Source: JAAFIP01 sp043774625
GTDB lineage: Bacteria > Pseudomonadota > Gammaproteobacteria > Burkholderiales > Burkholderiaceae_C
Length of the DNA: 10,471 bases
NCBI GenBank assembly: GCA_043774625.1
Contig: JAYVTG010000009.1
Coordinates: 1-10,471 of the forward strand
Reading direction: 5' to 3'
In this document: positions 7,139 through 10,471 of the stretch, in pieces
How the letters are laid out: each line of letters starts with the position of its first letter
Numbering within the stretch: position 1 is the stretch's first letter
Position numbers and translations under genes: made by a program
Notes under the pieces: model-generated
Seen by the model: only the letters and a program-made list of their open reading frames with translations
Told to the model about the DNA's origin: nothing
Databases searched by the model: none

Positions 7139-8259
7139 AAGCCAATATTCTTGAAAGCAATGGCAAACATGGCATCTACCAAAATCACCACCGTGATCGA
7201 CGTGACCACCGACGCGGTGGTGCCTTGGCCCAGGCTTTCGGTGTTGGGTTTGACGCGCAGACCGTAGTGACAACCAATCACGGCGATCAGCGCGCCAAAA
7301 ACGGCGGTCTTGCACAGGGCCAGTGTCAAATTGCTGGCGTTGACAGCGGCGGGTAGCGCATGGATAAAAAATCGGGGCGAAATATCCAGTGAAATATCTG
7401 CCGCCAACATGCCACCAGCGAGCGCCATGACCGTCGTCCACACACTGATGAGCGGCATGGCGATAGACAGCGCCAGGGCGCGCGGCATGACCAGGCGAAA
7501 GCCGTGCGCAATGCCCATCACCCGCATGGCGTCCAGTTCTTCGGTCACGCGCATCACGCCAATTTGCGCGGTGATGGCCGAGCCCGAGCGGCCTGCAATC
7601 AAAATGGCCGCCAGCATGGGGCCCAGTTCGCGTATCAGGGACACGCCCAGCAAATCGACAATGAACGAATCGGCACCAAACTGCTTGAGCTGTTGCGCGC
7701 TCAAATACGCCAGCACCACACCAATCAAAAAACCCACCAGGGCTGTAATGGGCAAGGCCGTGGCACCTATGCTGTACATATGCCCCGAAATATCGCGCCA
7801 CGGCCCCTCGCGCGGGGCGCGAATCAGGCGGATGGTGTCTAAAAACAATTGCCCAATCAGGCGCGTGATGCCGCGCGCGTGCGAGACCACGACCAGCACC
7901 ATTTCGCCCAGCGACAAGTACCGTTGCTTCAACGTGGGCCGGGCCGGTTGCGGGCGCAGGGTAGAAAATTGGGCCACGCTTTGCAGCACCGCACGCTGGC
8001 GTGGCAACACGTCTAGCTGCGCGGGCCAGGCTTGGCCCCAGTGGTTCCACAGCACCTGCGCGCCAATGTGGTCCATGTGGTCGATCTGGCGCAAGTCCCA
8101 GCCAGTCGTTGCACTGGGCCGCGCTGTGGCCAGGCTGGTTTGCAGATGCGCCCACTGATCCCGGTCACTCAGCTGCGCAGCCGTCCAGTGGCCCAGCACA
8201 GCCAGGGGCGTGCCAGTGGGCTGTGGGGTTGCTTCGATGCGGGGTTGGTGGGGGTTCAT
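7135..8259 (-). CDS. mlaE: MlaE-family permease with N-terminal STAS-like domain
   Basis: This is the inner-membrane permease of the Mla-type lipid transporter (374 residues). Residues 1-105 resemble a STAS domain, with DLRQIDHMDHIGAQVL (55-70) matching the usual core strand-turn-helix. The permease part follows from about 120, with several hydrophobic segments and the family hallmarks ELGPMLAAILIAGRSGSA (211-228) and EELDAM (240-245). In E. coli the STAS role is filled by separate MlaB, so here the two are fused, an arrangement common in many bacteria. The ATG at 8259 has no obvious ribosome-binding site, but an in-frame TAA lies about 40 bases upstream, with no other ATG or GTG between. It is the first gene of the four-gene unit, so its promoter should lie in 8260-8405 or further upstream in or before the LysR gene. 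Confidence 0.94.
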   Translation of the reverse strand: MNPHQPRIEATPQPTGTPLAVLGHWTAAQLSDRDQWAHLQTSLATARPSATTGWDLRQIDHMDHIGAQVLWNHWGQAWPAQLDVLPRQRAVLQSVAQFSTLRPQPARPTLKQRYLSLGEMVLVVVSHARGITRLIGQLFLDTIRLIRAPREGPWRDISGHMYSIGATALPITALVGFLIGVVLAYLSAQQLKQFGADSFIVDLLGVSLIRELGPMLAAILIAGRSGSAITAQIGVMRVTEELDAMRVMGIAHGFRLVMPRALALSIAMPLISVWTTVMALAGGMLAADISLDISPRFFIHALPAAVNASNLTLALCKTAVFGALIAVIGCHYGLRVKPNTESLGQGTTASVVTSITVVILVDAMFAIAFKNIGL

Positions 8260-8362
8260 GCAAATACAAGCGTAGCGGCGATGGATGCTGAAGAGGAGTT
8301 AAAAAGGGAGCTTAGCCTTCGCATCGTACCGGGTAACGCGCCTTCATTTGCAAAGGCAGATT

Positions 8363-8388
8363 ACACAGCGGTTAAACACAGCGGTTAA
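8363..8388. repeat. Perfect tandem duplication of 13 bp
   Basis: ACACAGCGGTTAA occurs twice head to tail in the 146-base gap between the LysR stop and the mlaE start, about 105 bases upstream of mlaE. It may be a regulator site upstream of the mla operon or a simple slippage duplication. The rest of the gap has no convincing sigma-70 promoter or terminator. Confidence 0.7.
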
Positions 8389-8405
8389 AACTACCCAGCA
8401 CAGCA

Positions 8406-9350
8406 TTAGCTTGCACCACCCCACACATTGCCCAAAGCCCGCCGCGCGCTGGTAATGACCATGTCATCGGCGCGTTCTGCCAAACACACAAAGCACAGCG
8501 TGCTGTCTAGCAATACTTTGTCGGCTATCACCAGGCCGCGCGCCTGCGATTCGCGGATGGCAATCGAGTCGCGTACCAGACTCAGGCCCACGCCCGAGCG
8601 CACCAGGTCCAGCATGCTGGCTTCCTGGTCTACCAAAGCCACGCGTTTGGGGGTAATGCCCAGGGGCGCAAAAACGCTAGTCAGCAGGCGGTAGTGCGCT
8701 GATGCAGGCGGCGTGGCGACCCAGGGCAGGGCGGCTAAATCACGCCAGCTTTTACCGCGCACCTGGGGGCCCCAGCCTGCGGGGGCCAGCACGCGGTAGG
8801 TGAAAGCGGTTAATGGTATTGCTATACATTCAGTAGCTGCTTGCGCACTATTGGTGCTGGTAATCAGCCTATTTTGTTGTATTTCTTGCGCCATGGCCAA
8901 ATAGAAGCCTACGTCCAGCTCGCGTTTGATGATTTGCGCCAACACGTCGCCGCTCATGCTTTGGCGCAGCTCGGTTTCTACTTGCGGGGCTGACTCGACC
9001 AGTTGTTTGAGGAACTCGCCCAGCCGCGTAAATTCAGGGTCAAGAATGGTGCCAATGCGCAGTGTGCCGCGCACGGTGCTGTGCAGGCTTTGTGCGGCCT
9101 GGCCAAAGTCACCCAGCGCGGCCAGCACGCGTTCGGCTTGCGGCAGCAGGGCGGCGCCGTCGCGCGTCAGCGCCAGGCCTTTGGGGGTGCGCACAAAAAG
9201 TTGCAGACCCGACCGCTCTTGCAGCGCCTTGATTTGCAAGCTGACTGCAGGCTGCGTAAGATGCAAGCGCAGGGCCGCGCGCGACACATTGCCTTCACGT
9301 GCCACGGCGACAAAGGCTCTCAAAGATGGCAGGTCGTAAGGGTTTTGCAT
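8406..9350 (-). CDS. LysR-type transcriptional regulator, probable mmsA regulator
   Basis: A 314-residue DNA-binding regulator is predicted from ATG 9350. The winged helix-turn-helix is residues 4-62 (LRAFVAVAREGNVSRAALRL, then TQPAVSLQIKALQ), followed by a linker helix and an effector-binding domain. An upstream in-frame ATG at 9392 would add 14 residues, but LysR proteins normally begin a few residues before the LRAFVAV helix. The extra codons would also cover the dyads at 9362-9385, so I prefer 9350; this is inference. Residues 165-177 (STNSAQAATECIA) are encoded by repeat copy D. They lie between VGFYL and IPLTAFTYRVLAPAGW, segments normally much closer together, so the repeat has expanded a surface loop of the effector domain. 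It is divergent from mmsA, the classic LysR arrangement with a target gene. The inducer cannot be read from sequence. Confidence 0.92.
   Translation of the reverse strand: MQNPYDLPSLRAFVAVAREGNVSRAALRLHLTQPAVSLQIKALQERSGLQLFVRTPKGLALTRDGAALLPQAERVLAALGDFGQAAQSLHSTVRGTLRIGTILDPEFTRLGEFLKQLVESAPQVETELRQSMSGDVLAQIIKRELDVGFYLAMAQEIQQNRLITSTNSAQAATECIAIPLTAFTYRVLAPAGWGPQVRGKSWRDLAALPWVATPPASAHYRLLTSVFAPLGITPKRVALVDQEASMLDLVRSGVGLSLVRDSIAIRESQARGLVIADKVLLDSTLCFVCLAERADDMVITSARRALGNVWGGAS
8821..8859 (-). repeat. Dispersed ~40-bp repeat, copy D, inside the LysR gene
   Basis: This reverse-strand copy matches copy C at 31 of 39 positions and copy A at 30 of 39. All ten bases of CAGCTACTGA are shared with A and C. 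It is read in frame by the LysR gene as STNSAQAATECIA, the same frame as copy A in the AAA+ gene, with 9 of 13 residues identical. Confidence 0.8.
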
Positions 9351-9361
9351 AGCGGCTTGTG

Positions 9362-9416
9362 TATAAGCTACGTTTATAACGTTATTTTGCATATTTCATT
9401 GGTAATAAGGCTTATT
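9362..9416. promoter_or_regulatory. Candidate LysR operator region between the regulator and mmsA
   Basis: Three AT-rich dyads sit in the divergent spacer. TATAA-N7-TTATA (9362-9378) contains the T-N11-A pattern of LysR boxes, with T at 9364 and A at 9376. ATAACGTTAT (9376-9385) is a perfect palindrome. AATAAG-G-CTTATT (9404-9416) is a third. Their spacing would allow a recognition site near the regulator start and activation sites nearer mmsA. No clear -35/-10 pair stands out. Confidence 0.5.
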
Positions 9417-9452
9417 TCCCTGCAAAATTCAGACATTCAAAGTGAGAACCTT

Positions 9453-10471
9453 ATGAGCATTGCAAATATTCAACATTACATCGGCGGCCAGGTTGCTGCC
9501 GGTACGTCCACCCGCACGCAAAGCGTGTTCAACCCCGCTACGGGCGCTGTGTCTGGCAAGGTGTCTTTGGCGTCTGCCAAAGATGTGGATGCCGCCGTCG
9601 CCGCTGCGCAAGCCGCCTTCCCAGCCTGGGCCGATGCGCCGCCTTTGAAGAGAGCGCGCGTCATGTTCAAATTTTTGGAGCTGGTCAATGCGCACCGCGA
9701 CGACCTGGCCCGCATGATCACCGCCGAGCACGGCAAGGTGTTTACCGACGCGCAGGGCGAGGTATCACGCGGCATCGACATCATCGAATTTGCCACCGGC
9801 ATTCCCCAGCTTTTAAAGGGTGACTACACCGAGCAGGTGTCCACCGGCATGGACAACTGGACGATGCGCCAGCCGCTGGGCGTGGTCGCAGGCATCACGC
9901 CGTTCAACTTTCCGGTGATGGTGCCGATGTGGATGTTCCCGGTGGCCATCGCTGCGGGTAACACCTTTATTTTGAAGCCCAGCCCGATTGACCCATCGCC
10001 TGCATTGTTCATGGCCGAGTTACTCAAAAAAGCGGGTCTGCCAGACGGCGTGTTCAACGTGGTGCAAGGCGACAAGGAAGCCGTAGACGCGCTGTTGGTG
10101 CACCCCGACGTGAAGGCTGTGAGCTTCGTTGGCTCCACACCCATTGCCAATTATATTTACGAAACGGGTGCACACCACGGCAAGCGGGTGCAGGCCCTGG
10201 GCGGTGCCAAGAACCACATGGTCGTTATGCCCGATGCCGACATTGACCAAACCGTCGATGCCTTGATCGGCGCGGCCTACGGCTCGGCGGGCGAGCGTTG
10301 CATGGCGATTAGCGTGGCGGTGTTGGTAGGCGATGTGGCCGACAAGATCATGCCCAAGCTGGCCGAGCGTACCAAGGCACTGAAGGTGCTGAACGGCACC
10401 AACCTGGCCGCCGAAATGGGCCCGATTGTGACCAAGACCGCCTTTGACCGCATCACCAGCTACATCGAGGT
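9453..10471 (+). CDS. mmsA: Methylmalonate-semialdehyde dehydrogenase (CoA-acylating), 3' end outside the window
   Basis: This NAD-dependent, CoA-acylating aldehyde dehydrogenase converts methylmalonate semialdehyde to propionyl-CoA, or malonate semialdehyde to acetyl-CoA, in valine, beta-alanine or inositol breakdown. About 339 residues are present of roughly 500 expected. The visible features are the N-terminal HYIGGQ opening, GITPFNFP (147-154) with catalytic N152, and GERCMA with nucleophile C283. LGGAKNH (249-255) is preceded by A248 where ordinary ALDHs have the general-base Glu of ELGG. That loss is typical of the CoA-acylating branch and supports this call over a plain ALDH. The ATG at 9453 has a weak GAGA five bases upstream. 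Control by the divergent LysR is likely. Confidence 0.93.
   Translation, partial: MSIANIQHYIGGQVAAGTSTRTQSVFNPATGAVSGKVSLASAKDVDAAVAAAQAAFPAWADAPPLKRARVMFKFLELVNAHRDDLARMITAEHGKVFTDAQGEVSRGIDIIEFATGIPQLLKGDYTEQVSTGMDNWTMRQPLGVVAGITPFNFPVMVPMWMFPVAIAAGNTFILKPSPIDPSPALFMAELLKKAGLPDGVFNVVQGDKEAVDALLVHPDVKAVSFVGSTPIANYIYETGAHHGKRVQALGGAKNHMVVMPDADIDQTVDALIGAAYGSAGERCMAISVAVLVGDVADKIMPKLAERTKALKVLNGTNLAAEMGPIVTKTAFDRITSYIE

Noticed and set aside
7139..8155. Upstream extension of the mlaF frame, giving a 631-residue reading
   Set aside because: The extra part overlaps mlaE out of frame and has low-complexity G/H/R/A composition. Conserved ATPase sequence and the ATGA overlap put the real start at 7138.
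7310..8158. A 282-codon + strand frame opposite mlaE
   Set aside because: It is the antisense shadow of a permease gene with strong family motifs; no domain is visible.
8281..8360. A sigma-70 promoter for the mla operon (TTGCAA and TACGAT on the reverse strand)
   Set aside because: The spacing is 19 bases and both boxes are imperfect. This does not stand out from background.

Overview
The window looks like chromosomal DNA from a betaproteobacterium, probably family Comamonadaceae (Rhodoferax/Polaromonas-like). This rests on moderately high GC, the protein types, and a short interspersed repeat of a style I associate with that family; it is inference, not a database match.

Layout. (1) 1-2000, + strand: the 3' part of a gene for a tandem AAA+ ATPase, open at the left edge. 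(2) 2001-2450: a 450-base gene-free gap between two convergent genes. It holds two long hairpin elements in opposite orientation (2051-2156 and 2322-2413) that share a conserved core but have unrelated, self-complementary stems. An almost perfect 41-bp palindrome (2255-2295) lies between them. (3) 2451-4418, - strand: RecQ helicase. (4) 4524-8259, - strand: a compact four-gene Mla/MCE-type lipid-transport operon, transcribed as STAS-MlaE permease, MlaF ATPase, long MlaD, then an auxiliary lipoprotein. (5) 8406-9350, - strand: a LysR-type regulator. It is divergent from (6) 9453 to the right edge, + strand: a CoA-acylating methylmalonate-semialdehyde dehydrogenase (mmsA). The roughly 100-bp spacer between them carries LysR-box-like dyads.

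How the genes fit together. The mla-like genes form one unit: a 4-base overlap, a 15-base gap and an 11-base gap. They should build an inner-membrane ABC/MCE complex moving lipids between inner and outer membranes. No MlaC-like shuttle is encoded here, but MlaD is long and a PqiC-like lipoprotein is present. The LysR gene probably controls mmsA (valine/propanoate-type catabolism).

Most unusual content. First, the paired hairpins with a conserved core and non-homologous stems. Second, a roughly 40-bp dispersed repeat present four times (1130-1169, 4450-4489, 5130-5169, 8821-8859). Three copies sit inside protein-coding genes. Two of those, in unrelated proteins, are read in the same frame and give nearly the same peptide (SVDSAQTATEKIA and STNSAQAATECIA). 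This resembles a small protein-invading repeat.
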